DNA from: Candidatus Lindowbacteria bacterium RIFCSPLOWO2_12_FULL_62_27
GTDB lineage: Bacteria > Lindowbacteria > 2-12-FULL-62-27
Direction of reading: 5' to 3'
NCBI GenBank assembly: GCA_001784175.1
Contig: MFPR01000004.1
Span: forward strand, 434,001 to 498,000
DNA: 64,000 nucleotides
Below the pieces are notes generated by a model. That model was given only the letters and a program-made list of their open reading frames with translations, did no database searches and was not told the DNA's origin. Below, in pieces: positions 26,139 through 34,134 of this stretch (positions within the stretch are counted from its first letter, which is position 1; each line of letters begins with the position of its first letter). Position numbers and translations under genes: made by a program.

Positions 26139-27163
26139 ACCACATCGTCATAGTCGGACAAATGCCGGCGACGGTCCACGAATCGGCCGACGTGGAGTAC
26201 GGCCTCATCGGGATGGGCCCGGACCGCCTCGAAAAGCGCCAGGGCCTCCTGCGAGGCGTGCGACGCTCTCAAGGCCGACCGGCGGGCGACCAAAGATCGA
26301 ATTCGATCGGCCTCCTCCCCCTTCGCCCACGTTTCGAGCGACAGTTGAAGCGCAAAATCAAAATATTCCAAAAGCAGGGCGCACACAAAAAGGACATGCT
26401 GCGCCCGCTCCGGAAACGGCCCCTTCCACGCGCCCCCCGCCAAAGGATCCTTGAAAAACACGGCATCCGCCCAGAACGTCCGTTCTCGGCCGGCCGATGT
26501 CCGTTTGTCCAGAAGCCTGCTCGACCGGAAATGAAGCTCAAAACCATAAAAGGAAAATCCGCGGTTCCTCAAAAACAGTTCGACTTCCGAAAAAAGTTTT
26601 TCTCCGGCATACATTTCGAAAAACTCCACTTCCGCAAAAATCGCCACCGTCCGCTCCGCCAGTGTCCGCTCGGCACCCTCCAGAATCTCGTGGGTGCCGC
26701 CCTGGCAGTCAATTTTCAAAAATTCGCCCCAAGGATCCCCGCCCCCAAGCAAGTCAAAAATCACGGAATCCAGACTTCGCGTTTTCAGCGGAATCGTTTG
26801 ATTCAACTCATACCCCTTCATTCCATACCGGCGGACGAATGCCGGATTGGGCATGCGAAGAGAACTGTTCACCGGAGACGACAGGGCGTAAAGCGTTGCC
26901 TGGGTTTCTCCGCCGGCCAGCGCGGCGGGTTGAAAGAGACATTTCGACCAAGGAGAATTCCGGGCGGATTGCGACGACAATTTCCGGCATTCCTCCTCGT
27001 CGGGTTCGAAGGCCAGCACCGCCGTCACGCCCGCAATGGGCGCCACCAAGTCATGTACTCCCCCTCGCGCGCCGACATCCACAAACCCGAGGGGAAGACC
27101 TCGCAAGGTCAGACACGGAGCGCTTCTTTCGAATAGGGGCTCCTTGAAGAGGGAATTCAGCAT
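26135..27163 (-). CDS. FkbM-family methyltransferase
   Basis: A 342-residue protein with an FkbM-type SAM methyltransferase domain: LGFVDVGARGGVHDLV (motif I, residues about 25-40), VLAFEPDEEECRKL, TRSLDSVI and EFLKIDCQGGTHEILEGAERTL, the FkbM hallmark. FkbM proteins methylate hydroxyls of sugars or polyketides. About 90 C-terminal residues (YFDFALQLSLETW onward) are helical and unassigned. Start ATG 27163 is used; an upstream frame opening at 27223 starts with the TTG of the promoter's -35 hexamer and is not credible. First gene of a five-gene minus-strand unit. Confidence 0.8.
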   Translation of the reverse strand: MLNSLFKEPLFERSAPCLTLRGLPLGFVDVGARGGVHDLVAPIAGVTAVLAFEPDEEECRKLSSQSARNSPWSKCLFQPAALAGGETQATLYALSSPVNSSLRMPNPAFVRRYGMKGYELNQTIPLKTRSLDSVIFDLLGGGDPWGEFLKIDCQGGTHEILEGAERTLAERTVAIFAEVEFFEMYAGEKLFSEVELFLRNRGFSFYGFELHFRSSRLLDKRTSAGRERTFWADAVFFKDPLAGGAWKGPFPERAQHVLFVCALLLEYFDFALQLSLETWAKGEEADRIRSLVARRSALRASHASQEALALFEAVRAHPDEAVLHVGRFVDRRRHLSDYDDVV

Positions 27164-27194
27164 GACACTTGTTGATTCTGCATATACGCGGGAA

Positions 27195-27223
27195 ATGGAA
27201 GCACGTCCGGGAACGGCAGTCAA
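27195..27223 (-). promoter_or_regulatory. Putative promoter of the FkbM-to-aminotransferase unit
   Basis: On the minus strand TTGACT (27223-27218), a 17-base spacer and TTCCAT (27200-27195), preceded by GTGC, match the arrangement upstream of the first WbqC gene (14638-14666). The FkbM ATG is about 31 bases further on, without an obvious ribosome-binding site. Confidence 0.3.
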
Positions 27224-27245
27224 CGGAAGGGGTCACGGACGGCCC

Positions 27246-27274
27246 TTGACACGTTCTCACCCCTGACATTAAAT
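27246..27274 (+). promoter_or_regulatory. Putative sigma70 promoter of the transketolase unit
   Basis: TTGACA (27246-27251), a 17-base spacer and TTAAAT (27269-27274) form the best consensus-like promoter in the window. It is followed by an AAAGGGGGAG ribosome-binding site (27286-27294) before the ATG at 27305, so this unit has a normal leader. It lies in the divergent gap with the FkbM gene. Confidence 0.6.
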
Positions 27275-27304
27275 AGCCGATCTCAAAGGGGGAGCGTGCA
27301 TCAC

Positions 27305-28153
27305 ATGAGAGGGCAATCAACCGGGGACTTGGCGGCCATCGCCAAGTGGGTTCGTCTCAAAGTGGTCGACATGGCGGTGAAGGCCAACAGCGGCCACATC
27401 AGTACAGCGTTCTCGCAGACCGAAATTCTGGTTTCGCTCTATTTTGGCGGAATTCTCCGATATGATCCGATGAACCCCCGGTGGGAGGGACGGGACCGAT
27501 TCATCCAGAGCAAGGGCCAGGGGGGGATCGGGCTCTATCCGGTCCTCGCCCGAGCCGGATTTTTCCCTCTCGATGTGCTCGAAGGATTTGCGCAGGAAGG
27601 CAACATGCTCGGCGTTCACACTGATTGGCACATTCCGGGCATCGAGGTCGTCACGGGGTCTTTGGGTCACGGCCTGCCGATCGCCACCGGGATGGCCCAG
27701 GCGGCGCTCAACGACCACAAGAAGCATTTGATTTTCGTCCTGCTCGGCGATGCCGAACTCTATGAGGGGTCCAACTGGGAAGCCGCCCTGATGGCCGCCC
27801 ACAAGGGCTACTCGAATCTCATCTGCATGGTGGACCGAAACGGGCAGGGAACGATCGGCTATACGGACCGGATCGAGGGACAAAACGATGGGCCGAGGCT
27901 CAACCCCCTCGACAGAAAGTTCGAGGCGTTTGGGTTTGAAACCCGCGTCATCGACGGCCACGATTTCGGACAGATTTTCGAAGCCCTCAAGGATGTCCGG
28001 GCCCGGCCGTTGGCCGCAGGCAGGCCCCTCATGATCATCGCCAACACCCGCAAAGGCAAAGGGTGCTCGCTCATGGAGGACGAGCGCTTTTGGCATTATC
28101 GGGTTCCGGCCGGCGCGGACCTGGAAAGTGTCCGCAGGGACCTCCGGCCATGA
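27305..28153 (+). CDS. Transketolase N-terminal (TPP-binding) subunit
   Basis: A 282-residue split-transketolase N-subunit. Signatures are KANSGHISTAFSQTEILVSLYF, RDRFIQSKGQGG, TGSLGHGLPIATGMAQAAL and the TPP/Mg motif VLLGDAELYEGSNWEA, followed by MVDRNGQG. The usual SKGH is SKGQ here, so a histidine normally near the cofactor or substrate is replaced. ATG 27305 has a GGGGGAG ribosome-binding site 10 bases upstream; GTG 27296 is an alternative but too close to it. It overlaps the C-subunit by 4 bases (ATGA). In a sugar locus it may transfer a two-carbon unit to build a branched or extended sugar. Confidence 0.88.
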   Translation: MRGQSTGDLAAIAKWVRLKVVDMAVKANSGHISTAFSQTEILVSLYFGGILRYDPMNPRWEGRDRFIQSKGQGGIGLYPVLARAGFFPLDVLEGFAQEGNMLGVHTDWHIPGIEVVTGSLGHGLPIATGMAQAALNDHKKHLIFVLLGDAELYEGSNWEAALMAAHKGYSNLICMVDRNGQGTIGYTDRIEGQNDGPRLNPLDRKFEAFGFETRVIDGHDFGQIFEALKDVRARPLAAGRPLMIIANTRKGKGCSLMEDERFWHYRVPAGADLESVRRDLRP

Positions 28154-29139
28154 CCTCCACGCCGTTCATCATCGGAATGCGCGACGCTTTTTTCGACGCG
28201 CTCTATGAAATCGCACGGACAGACCGGAACGTGATCATCATCAGCGCCGACAACGGCGCGCCCAGCCTCGACAAATTCGCGCAGACCCTGCCCAACCAGT
28301 ACTTCACCGTCGGCATCGCCGAACAGCAGATGATCGGCATGGCCGCCGGGATGGCCTTTGAAGGCAAGAAGGTCTACACCTACGCGATTGCGCCGTTCAT
28401 CACAACGCGCGTCCTTGAACAACAGAAACTCGACGTCTGCTCGATGAACCTGCCCATCGTCAATCTGGGCATCGGCGCGGGATACGCCTACGACATCATG
28501 GGACCCAGCCATCACACGGTCGAGGATATCTCCATCATGCGGGCGCTGCCGGGAATGAAGATCTATTGCCCGGCGGACGCCATCTGTTCGAGGGCGCTGG
28601 TCGACCTGTCGTACGCCGATCCGTCGCCCCAATACATCCGTTTTGATCGCGCCGGCATTCCGAATATCTACGCCGGTCGACCTGTCGATTTTACACCAGG
28701 CTTGGTCAAGACACGGGAAGGCCGGGACATGTATATCGTGGCCACGGGGATCATGGTCCATCAGGCGCTGAAAGTGTCCGATGAACTCAAAAGGGACGGC
28801 CTTGAGGTCGGCGTCATCGACGTCTGCCGGATCAAACCCTTCCCCGTCGAATGGCTGTTCGAATATCTGGAGGAGGTTCCCTGGGTGGTCACGCTGGAGG
28901 AGCATCTGCTGGCCGGCGGGCTCGGCGGCATCGTGGCCGAAATATTCGTGGACAGCGGCGTCACCACACCCCTGCTCCGGATCGGGCAGGAGGACCGATT
29001 TGTCTTCACCTACGGCGGCCGCTCCGTGATCTGGAAAAAATACGGCCTGGATGTGCCATCCGTGGTCGAAAAAATCCAAACGTGGATGAGTTCTCGAAGC
29101 GGAGGCGTGGAGTTCGCCAAAAGGGCGGCGGTCCGATAA
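28150..29139 (+). CDS. Transketolase C-terminal subunit
   Basis: A 329-residue partner of the preceding gene, carrying the pyrimidine-binding and C-terminal transketolase domains: MRDAFFDALYEIA, FTVGIAEQQMIGMAAGMAFEGK (glutamate that activates TPP), GYAYDIMGPSHHTVEDISIMRALPGM and the C-terminal TLEEHLLAGGLGGIVAEI. The ATG (28150) overlaps the N-subunit's stop as ATGA, implying coupled translation in equal amounts. Together they form an alpha2beta2-type transketolase. The similarity to both transketolase and 1-deoxyxylulose-5-phosphate synthase C-domains is general; the exact donor ketose is unknown. Confidence 0.88.
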   Translation: MTSTPFIIGMRDAFFDALYEIARTDRNVIIISADNGAPSLDKFAQTLPNQYFTVGIAEQQMIGMAAGMAFEGKKVYTYAIAPFITTRVLEQQKLDVCSMNLPIVNLGIGAGYAYDIMGPSHHTVEDISIMRALPGMKIYCPADAICSRALVDLSYADPSPQYIRFDRAGIPNIYAGRPVDFTPGLVKTREGRDMYIVATGIMVHQALKVSDELKRDGLEVGVIDVCRIKPFPVEWLFEYLEEVPWVVTLEEHLLAGGLGGIVAEIFVDSGVTTPLLRIGQEDRFVFTYGGRSVIWKKYGLDVPSVVEKIQTWMSSRSGGVEFAKRAAVR

Positions 29140-30104
29140 GAAACGCGCGCCCCAAGAGAAAACTCGCGCGCCCCCATGTTTTGATCACCGGCGGAGCCGG
29201 CTATCTGGGATCGATTCTCACGCGGCAACTCCTCGATCAGGGCTTCAAGGTCACCGTGCTCGATAATTTCATGTACCGGCAGGACAGCCTGCTGGAAGCA
29301 TGCGCCCATCCCGATTTCGCCGTCGTGCGCGGAGACTGCCGGGACGCGCCGCTCATGAGGTCCAGCCTGAAGGGCGTGGACGTGGTGATTCCCATGGCCG
29401 CGCTCGTGGGCGCGCCCGCGTGCGACCGGGACCGTTCCGCCGCGGTCCGCATCAACCGCGACGCGGTCCGGATGATCTGCAGGGAGATGTCCCCTGCGCA
29501 ATGGCTGCTTTTCCCCACCACCAACAGCGGCTACGGCGTGGGAGAGAACGGCAAGTTCTGCACGGAAGCGTCGCCCCTCCGTCCCATCAGCCTGTACGGG
29601 GTGACGAAGGCCGAGGCGGAGGCGGCGGTGATGGAACGCCGAAACTCGATCAGTTTCCGGCTGGCCACGGTCTTCGGAGTCTCGCCCCGGATGCGGATGG
29701 ACCTTCTGGTGAACGATTTTGTGTGGCGTGCACTGACCGACCGGTATCTGGTGCTGTTCGAAGGCCATTTCAAGAGGAATTACATCCATGTCCGGGACGT
29801 GGCCAAAGTGTTTCTGCACGGACTGAATCGCTTCTATTTCATGAGGGGGCAGGTGTACAACGTGGGCCTGGAGGACGCGAACCTCTCGAAGCGGGAACTC
29901 TGCGAACGGATCCGGGCTGTGATTTCCGATTTTGTCTTTTTCGAATCACCGATCGGGGAGGACGCGGACAAGCGCAATTACATCGTGTCGAACGCCAAAA
30001 TCCTCAAGACCGGGTTCCGGCCGGACTGGGATCTGGACCGGGGAATCCGGGAACTGGTCAAGGCCCATCTCATGCTGGGAAATGTCCGTCACGCCAACGC
30101 CTGA
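29082..30104 (+). CDS. NAD-dependent epimerase/dehydratase (extended SDR)
   Basis: An extended-SDR nucleotide-sugar enzyme of about 340 residues. The Rossmann motif is HVLITGGAGYLGSIL, then VVIPMAALVGAPACD, the catalytic triad region PTTNSGYGVGE and SLYGVTKAEAE (Tyr-x3-Lys), and YNVGLEDANLSK late. It probably epimerises, dehydrates or reduces an NDP-sugar. The start is uncertain: GTG 29082 overlaps the transketolase subunit by 58 bases, and no ATG or GTG occurs between there and the domain start (about residue 32). It lies between the split transketolase and a large GT-B gene. It may act on the product of the transketolase, which is inference. Confidence 0.78.
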   Translation: MDEFSKRRRGVRQKGGGPIRNARPKRKLARPHVLITGGAGYLGSILTRQLLDQGFKVTVLDNFMYRQDSLLEACAHPDFAVVRGDCRDAPLMRSSLKGVDVVIPMAALVGAPACDRDRSAAVRINRDAVRMICREMSPAQWLLFPTTNSGYGVGENGKFCTEASPLRPISLYGVTKAEAEAAVMERRNSISFRLATVFGVSPRMRMDLLVNDFVWRALTDRYLVLFEGHFKRNYIHVRDVAKVFLHGLNRFYFMRGQVYNVGLEDANLSKRELCERIRAVISDFVFFESPIGEDADKRNYIVSNAKILKTGFRPDWDLDRGIRELVKAHLMLGNVRHANA

Positions 30105-32214
30105 AGGCGCAGCCCGACCCGGCGGCGGAACCGGCCGGCGAATCATTTACGTCGATGAGCTGAACGCCTTTTCCGCCGCCTGGCTGGCCCGGCATCGCGG
30201 GACGGTTTCCGGTATCTATTACATCGACGTATCCGGATGGATGAAACGGGTTCTCCCCGTGTTTCGCCGTGTGTTTCTGCGTGGCACGCCCATCCTCCCC
30301 CTTGACTTTTACATGGGCGACATCCGCACGGAACGTGGAGAGAACCTCTTCATCAAGATCTCTTTCGGGGATATCGGAAAATTCCACGGCCGGATGGTCC
30401 GCGACCATCTGGACCACGATCCGCTGTGCCGGATGTTCGCACGCCGGTTCGGCGCGGCCGAAATTTCGCTGTACGTGAAAATAAAAACCATGCGCGCGCT
30501 GCGAAGATACAATTCGTATCTCTACGCCGCCGCCTGGCATGCCCGGTCCCTGCCCGCCAATCCGCCCGCGGACCCCGGCTTCCTCCTCTCTCACTTCTAT
30601 TCCGACCTCCTCGCCGGCCACGCGATGTCGCTCGGCCTGCGGGTGACCGCCTACACAAATTTCTCCCGGCTGTTCTCGCGATGGATCCGGATTCTCAAGC
30701 GACTCCTCTGGCCCGTGCTGTCCCTGCGCGGCCTGACGCAAAAAAACGCCGGCCCGCGCCCGGCCGCGCCCATTCTGGCGGCGGGATTCAACGGCAAGTA
30801 CATCACGTTTGATCCGTCGGTTCGAAGCGATTTTTTCTGGCTCATTCCCTCGTCCCTGCCGAGGTCCAGGGTCATGATCTGCTTCCATCGGCATGACTAC
30901 CCCGTGACCGCCGAGATGGTGGACACGCTGAGGTCGGCCGGCATGAATTTCGTGGCCTTTTCAGAGTCCGCGCGGGTGGATCCCAGGGTACCTCTGTTTT
31001 CTCCCGGCCGGAGGGCCGCGTGGGATCTGGCCGTCTGGAATGCGCGGCTGGCCGTCCGGGTGTTGACGGCGATGTTCAGCGGCGCTGTTTCAAGTTTCTA
31101 TCTTGACTTGTTCGCGGATTTTGTCCGGCACTACGCGTGGTGGGGCGATTTTTTTCGCCGATACGGGGTGAGCGTCTACATCAACATCAACGATGCCTCC
31201 GACGATTCCGTACCCTTTCATCTGGCCCTCAAGGCCGCGGGCGGCGTCAGCGTCAGCTACCAGTTTTCCGCCCACAGCCTCAACCACAGCCCGGAAACCC
31301 TGATCCTGCCGATCTGCCGCGACGTCTTTTTTTCGTTCGGGCCCTATTACCGGCCTCTCCTAGACTCCGTGCATACAGCGATCGGCCACGGCGTCTATAC
31401 GGGTTACATCACCGACCAGGCCTTTGAGTTGGTGAAGGAAAGATCGCGGGGATACCGCGAGCGGCTTCAGCGGGCCGGGGCGAACTTCATTGTCGCATTT
31501 TTCGACGAAAACTCTTCCGATGACCGGATGAGAATGGTTTCCAACCGGAGAATGACCGGGGTTTACCGGCGCTTTCTCGACGCAGTCCTTTCCGACCCCA
31601 CGCTGGGACTCATCCTGAAACCCGGCTATCCGGGCACATTGTTCAAACGCCTGCCCGACATCCGGCCCCTCGTGGATCGCGCCCGTTCGACGGGCCGGTG
31701 CCTCCTTCTGGACGAGGGCGTGGTGGTGACGCGCGTGCTTCCGACGGAAGCCGCCCAGGCGGCGGACCTGGCCGTCGGGTTTCTGTACAGCGGAACAGCG
31801 GCGATGGAGTCCGTCCTCTCGGGCACGCCGACGGTTTATTTTGATTTTGAGAATCTCTTTGATCAGCCCGAGTACCAATGGCCGGCTCGGATCAGCCTCT
31901 CCGAGGCCCCAAGTGCCGGCGTCTCCGACGCCGGCCGGATCGTCTTCAACACGTGGGAGGAACTTTGGACGGCCATCCAGTCATTTCGGCGGGAGGCCCG
32001 GTCACGGCCGGATTTGAGGCGGACGATTCCTTTTCTTTCGCAGAAAGATCCCTTTCAGGACGGGCGGGCGGCGGAGCGCATGGGCGAGTATCTGTCGTCG
32101 CTCCTTATGTGCCTCGAACGGGAAGAGCCGGCGGCCGGGGCCGTGGCGTGGGCGAACCGGAAATTTTCGGAGAAATGGGGCGCGGACAAAATCGTTTCGC
32201 GTGCCGTCAGGTGA
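30082..32214 (+). CDS. Large GT-B-like protein (paralogue of 12462-14570) with an in-frame repeat insertion
   Basis: A 710-residue paralogue of the 12462-14570 protein, sharing YVDELN, RSDFFW, PRSRVMICF, GYITDQAF, FFDENSSDD, LILKPGYPGTLFKRLP, LPTEAAQAAD, VGFLYSGTAAMESVLSG and QKDPFQDGRAAERM. The C-terminal part looks like a GT-B nucleotide-sugar lobe; function otherwise unknown. ATG 30082 lies about 12 codons before the first conserved residues region and overlaps the epimerase end by 23 bases. Residues 604-619 (ISLSEAPSAGVSDAGR) are absent from the paralogue, which runs WSPRVVYETWEDLW where this protein has WPAR, the insert, then IVFNTWEELW. The insert is encoded by a copy of the double-hairpin repeat. 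The stop overlaps the convergent GT2 gene by 8 bases. Confidence 0.72.
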   Translation: MSVTPTPEGAARPGGGTGRRIIYVDELNAFSAAWLARHRGTVSGIYYIDVSGWMKRVLPVFRRVFLRGTPILPLDFYMGDIRTERGENLFIKISFGDIGKFHGRMVRDHLDHDPLCRMFARRFGAAEISLYVKIKTMRALRRYNSYLYAAAWHARSLPANPPADPGFLLSHFYSDLLAGHAMSLGLRVTAYTNFSRLFSRWIRILKRLLWPVLSLRGLTQKNAGPRPAAPILAAGFNGKYITFDPSVRSDFFWLIPSSLPRSRVMICFHRHDYPVTAEMVDTLRSAGMNFVAFSESARVDPRVPLFSPGRRAAWDLAVWNARLAVRVLTAMFSGAVSSFYLDLFADFVRHYAWWGDFFRRYGVSVYININDASDDSVPFHLALKAAGGVSVSYQFSAHSLNHSPETLILPICRDVFFSFGPYYRPLLDSVHTAIGHGVYTGYITDQAFELVKERSRGYRERLQRAGANFIVAFFDENSSDDRMRMVSNRRMTGVYRRFLDAVLSDPTLGLILKPGYPGTLFKRLPDIRPLVDRARSTGRCLLLDEGVVVTRVLPTEAAQAADLAVGFLYSGTAAMESVLSGTPTVYFDFENLFDQPEYQWPARISLSEAPSAGVSDAGRIVFNTWEELWTAIQSFRREARSRPDLRRTIPFLSQKDPFQDGRAAERMGEYLSSLLMCLEREEPAAGAVAWANRKFSEKWGADKIVSRAVR
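31888..31940 (+). repeat. Double-hairpin repeat, copy A (in-frame inside a gene)
   Basis: Hairpin 1 is GCCTC (31895-31899), loop TCC, GAGGC (31903-31907). A CCCAAGT spacer follows. Hairpin 2 is GCCGGCGTC (31915-31923), loop TCC, GACGCCGGC (31927-31935). CGGAT occurs at both ends. Comparison with the paralogous gene shows a 48-base (16-codon) insertion at 31891-31938 that keeps the reading frame. Confidence 0.85.
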
Positions 32215-33286
32215 CGTTGGTTGGATTCGTGACGGCTCTGTAGACGGGCAGAAAGTCGTTGTGATAGACGCAGGTCGGCCGCGCGAGGTCATTCAACGAC
32301 AATTCGACAGCGCTCGGCGGGATGAAAGAAAATAAACGGTGCCCGGTCTTCAGCCGGCCCAGCATGCGCCGCAACTTCTCCCGGGCGCGGGCGCGGAATC
32401 CATTGAATCGTTGTGGCGCATACAGCCTGTCCCATTCGTGGGTTAAATGCCTTCGCACCACCCACCACAGATACTTTTTCGCGATCTCGTCCCCTTCACG
32501 GATCGACAGACCATCCTGGCGGGCCAGCTCTTCCGCCAGACAGCGCCGAACTCCATCGCTCTCCTCCCGCCAGCGGGGTGTGCTGTACCGTTCGAAGGGT
32601 TCCTGCGCGGCGAGAACAGAGTCCTGCCCGGGATGCGCCTGACACAGCTTGTAGAGTTTGTCCAGACGCTTGACCTTGCCGCGGATGACGGGAATACACG
32701 TGGTCAGGAGCTCGCCGAACCAGTTTCCAAGCCCGAATTCGATCGTCCGGGCGTATCCGTCCCGGATGTCTTCCGTCCGGTGGATCGAGTTTCCTGTAGC
32801 AAACCAATGGCTCATGAAACGGCCGAACCGGCCGGCGCCGGTGTCGTCTTCGATGTCAGCATACTCATAATGAACCATCCACTGGAACCGCCCATGGGCA
32901 CGGCCGGAATCGAGCCCGAACATGAGACAGAGGCCGTGCGCGACCCGGTACGCCGGATGCCGGTCCAGAAAATCCATGCAGAGATCCATCGTTTCAGGCA
33001 CGTAAAAATCGTCGTCGGCGGCGTACATGCAATAGGGGGTCCGGACATGCTCCAGTCCCCTGGCGATGCAATCGTTGAACGAGGCCCCCGGTTGGGCGAG
33101 ATGGGTCACGTTCAGCCGTTCGCGATACCTCCGGATCACGGAACCGATCGCGTCAAACGGTTCCGGATCGCTGGCATCCGAAATGACGATCGGATGCGAA
33201 AACGCCGCGGATGCATAATAGGTCAGGAACCGCGACAGGAACTGCGCGCGATTCCGCGTTGAAACCACAAGGGTCAACCGTTCCAT
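32207..33286 (-). CDS. Glycosyltransferase, GT2-like (TIGR00180 type), paralogue of 42862-43953
   Basis: A 359-residue GT-A enzyme: LTLVVSTRNRAQFLSRFLTYY, IVISDASDPEPFDAI, CMYAADDDFYVPETMDLCMDFL (metal-binding acidic cluster) and IHRTEDIRDGYARTIE. It shares extended near-identity with the 42862-43953 protein (for example GRFMSHWFATGNSIHRTED and LSLNDLARPT), so one gene is a duplicate of the other; divergence concentrates in a few patches. ATG 33286 is chosen because the paralogue aligns from here and a promoter's -10 ends 9 bases upstream. It is divergent from a WbqC gene and converges with the large GT-B gene (8-base overlap). Likely cytoplasmic-face glycan assembly. Confidence 0.8.
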   Translation of the reverse strand: MERLTLVVSTRNRAQFLSRFLTYYASAAFSHPIVISDASDPEPFDAIGSVIRRYRERLNVTHLAQPGASFNDCIARGLEHVRTPYCMYAADDDFYVPETMDLCMDFLDRHPAYRVAHGLCLMFGLDSGRAHGRFQWMVHYEYADIEDDTGAGRFGRFMSHWFATGNSIHRTEDIRDGYARTIEFGLGNWFGELLTTCIPVIRGKVKRLDKLYKLCQAHPGQDSVLAAQEPFERYSTPRWREESDGVRRCLAEELARQDGLSIREGDEIAKKYLWWVVRRHLTHEWDRLYAPQRFNGFRARAREKLRRMLGRLKTGHRLFSFIPPSAVELSLNDLARPTCVYHNDFLPVYRAVTNPTNVT

Positions 33287-33295
33287 CGAAAGCCG

Positions 33296-33325
33296 ACTTA
33301 ACCTTCCGAACAAAAGGCTTGTCAA
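33296..33325 (-). promoter_or_regulatory. Putative promoter, leaderless spacing, for the 32207 glycosyltransferase
   Basis: On the minus strand TTGACA (33325-33320), an 18-base spacer and TTAAGT (33301-33296) end 9 bases before the ATG at 33286. The sequence is closely similar to the pseB promoter (45085-45057): both read CTTGACA, then a GC(C)TTTTG-containing spacer, then TTAAGT. Confidence 0.55.
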
Positions 33326-33348
33326 GTTTCATTCGCTTGTGCTTTCAT
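33320..33348 (+). promoter_or_regulatory. Weak putative promoter for the second WbqC unit
   Basis: TGTCAA (33320-33325), 17 bases and TTTCAT (33343-33348) end 6 bases before the ATG at 33355. The stretch TTCGCTTGTGCTTTCAT resembles TTCGCCTGTGCTTCCAT upstream of the first WbqC gene at the same distance from its start codon. The -35 overlaps that of the divergent glycosyltransferase promoter. Confidence 0.3.
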
Positions 33349-33354
33349 GGATCC

Positions 33355-34134
33355 ATGCCAGTCGAATCGACGCATCCCTTCATTCTGACGGCGCACCAAC
33401 CCGTGTATCTGCCGTGGCTGGGGCTCATGCACAAAATCGCGCTGTCGGACATGTTCTGCCTGTTTGATGACGTGCAGTACTTGAAAAAGGACTGGATGAA
33501 TCGAAACAGGATCAAGACGGCCAACGGCCCGGTCTGGCTGACCGTGCCGGTTCTGAGCAGGGACCATTACCATTTGAAATGCAGGGACGTGAGGATCCAT
33601 GCCGCCCTGCCGTGGCGGAGGAAACACTGGCGTTCGATTCTGAACGCGTACCGGAGCGCTCCCTTCTTCAGGAGATACGCCGATTTTTTTGAAGACCTCT
33701 ATTCAAAGGAATGGACGCATCTCGCGGATTTGAATCAACATATCCTCCGGTATCTGCTCGACGCCTTTTCGATCAAAGTGGCTTGGGTTCGGGCGTCCGA
33801 CTGTTCTTTTGACGGAAAGGGGTCTGATCTCGTGCTGGACATGTGCCGCCGCCTGAATGCGGACATCTATGTGTTCGGCGCCTTGGGCCGAACCTACGCG
33901 CGGGTGGAGGATTTTGAAAAGGCCGGAATATCCGTTTATTTCCAGGACTATCGGCACCCCTCCTATCCGCAGCTCGGGGGGCAATTCTCGCCGTCCATGA
34001 GCGCGATCGATCTTCTCTTTAATCACGGCCCGGCCTCCTTCGAGATTTTGATGGAAGGCAATCACAGCCGGGAACACCTCGTCCGCGCCGCCGGGGTTCT
34101 GCCCCTGACGGAAGCCGGGGCGGGACGCCCATGA
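33355..34134 (+). CDS. WbqC-family protein (second copy)
   Basis: A 259-residue WbqC-like protein: FILTAHQPVYLPWLGLMHKIALSD, DDVQYLKKDWMNRNRIKT, WLTVPVLS, and HPSYPQLGGQFSPSMSAIDLLFNHGP. It has the same domain as the 14673-15518 protein without the N-terminal extension, supporting a late start for the family. It heads a nonulosonic-acid-type operon (epimerase, DegT aminotransferase, NeuB, acetyltransferase). The family is recurrent in O-antigen and flagellin-glycosylation loci; chemistry unproven. The stop overlaps the next ATG by 4 bases. Confidence 0.8.
   Translation: MPVESTHPFILTAHQPVYLPWLGLMHKIALSDMFCLFDDVQYLKKDWMNRNRIKTANGPVWLTVPVLSRDHYHLKCRDVRIHAALPWRRKHWRSILNAYRSAPFFRRYADFFEDLYSKEWTHLADLNQHILRYLLDAFSIKVAWVRASDCSFDGKGSDLVLDMCRRLNADIYVFGALGRTYARVEDFEKAGISVYFQDYRHPSYPQLGGQFSPSMSAIDLLFNHGPASFEILMEGNHSREHLVRAAGVLPLTEAGAGRP

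Noticed and set aside
32800-32850. GGCCGGCGCCGGTGTCGTC resembling a fragment of the repeat
   Set aside because: It encodes DDTGAGR, which is conserved in the paralogue at 43500, so it is ordinary coding sequence.
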